From contig WJLY01000224.1 in NCBI GenBank assembly GCA_014728245.1, forward strand, positions 1 to 36,549: a stretch of 36,549 bases of DNA, read 5' to 3'. Every line of letters begins with the position of its first letter. Within the stretch, counting starts at the first letter, position 1. Of the stretch, positions 36,066-36,549 are shown piece after piece. Made by a program: the position numbers and the translations under genes. This DNA is from Candidatus Effluviviaceae Genus IV sp. Its GTDB lineage: Bacteria > Joyebacterota > Joyebacteria > Joyebacterales > Joyebacteraceae. The notes beneath the pieces were generated by a model. That model saw nothing but the letters and a program-made list of their open reading frames with translations, was not told the origin of the DNA and searched no databases.

Positions 36066-36437
36066 TTATCCCTTCGTGTATTCCTCGTACTCCGAGGCGG
36101 TCATCAGGCCGTCGAGCTCGCCTGGGTTCTCGAATTCGATTCGGAGGATCCAGCCGGCCCCCTGGGGGTCGCTGTTTATCGCGCCCGGCTCCTCCTCGAG
36201 GTTCTCGTTGACGGCCGAAACCTTCCCCGAGAGCGGCGCGTAGATCTCACTCACGCTCTTGACCGACTCGACCGTCGTCAGGCTCTCGCCCTGTGACACG
36301 TCGGTCCCGACCTCGGGCAGCTCGACGAACACGATGTCGCCCAACTCGCCCTGGGCGTAGTCGGAGAGCCCTACAGTCGCCTGATCGCCTTCGACCCTGA
36401 CCCACTCGTGCGTCTTAGCGAACTTGAGATCGTCCAT
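36066..36437 (-). CDS. gcvH: Glycine cleavage system H protein
   Basis: 'KFAKTHEWVRVEGDQATVGLSDYAQGELGDIVFVELPEVGTDV', lipoyl-lysine site 'VESVKSVSEIYAPLSGKV'. Confidence 0.97.
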   Translation of the reverse strand: MDDLKFAKTHEWVRVEGDQATVGLSDYAQGELGDIVFVELPEVGTDVSQGESLTTVESVKSVSEIYAPLSGKVSAVNENLEEEPGAINSDPQGAGWILRIEFENPGELDGLMTASEYEEYTKG

Positions 36438-36513
36438 GGAACCCCCGTCTTGTGGATCCGCGGCCGTCCCGTCGCCCGTCCCGCTGGAGCCGCGGGCAGG
36501 GCCCGGCCGTCGG

Positions 36514-36549
36514 TCACTTCCTGCGCCTGACGCTGCCTTCCCGGTAGAA
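36514..36549 (-). CDS. gcvT: C-terminal tail of an upstream gene, probably gcvT (runs off window end)
   Basis: Minus strand from the window edge reads FYREGSVRRRK-stop, resembling a GcvT C-terminus, in the expected position before gcvH. Confidence 0.45.
   Translation of the reverse strand, partial: FYREGSVRRRK

Noticed and set aside
1-36549. CRISPR array, tRNA/rRNA genes, phage or transposon insertion
   Set aside because: No regularly spaced repeats, cloverleaf/rRNA signatures, integrase or transposase motifs were seen by reading; no tool search was possible.

Overview
This is a GC-rich bacterial window, almost entirely coded on the minus strand. No rRNA, tRNA, CRISPR or transposase was recognised. 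The gene content (PorV/UPF0164-like proteins, a T9SS-like C-terminal domain, a TonB receptor with a carboxypeptidase-regulatory-like domain) suggests an FCB-type or candidate-phylum organism; that is inference. Apparent blocks: (i) a tripartite ABC efflux operon (Yip1-like protein, TolC, MacA/HlyD adaptor, LolD/MacB-type ATPase, two FtsX/MacB permeases, exported protein cut by the window edge); (ii) ExbB-ExbD-ExbD-TonB with its own promoter and terminator; (iii) a plus-strand pair of paralogous lipoproteins with a TTGACA-N16-TATAAT promoter, a structured leader and a strong terminator; (iv) a TonB-dependent receptor, T9SS-like secreted protein and two PorV-like proteins; (v) a glycine-cleavage operon (gcvT tail, gcvH, gcvPA, gcvPB) running into two small proteins, a GlmL/MutL-type ASKHA protein with no mutase in the window, and a 375-aa barrel-sandwich/KOW-like protein; (vi) a four-gene membrane module (FN3 plus conserved cytoplasmic domain, polytopic B, bitopic C, polytopic D) present as two tandem paralogous copies, followed by a lipoate-ligase family gene. 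Blocks v and vi are the best candidate for an undescribed system: a predicted inner-membrane complex, duplicated as a whole, next to a GlmL-type ATPase and the glycine-cleavage/lipoylation genes.
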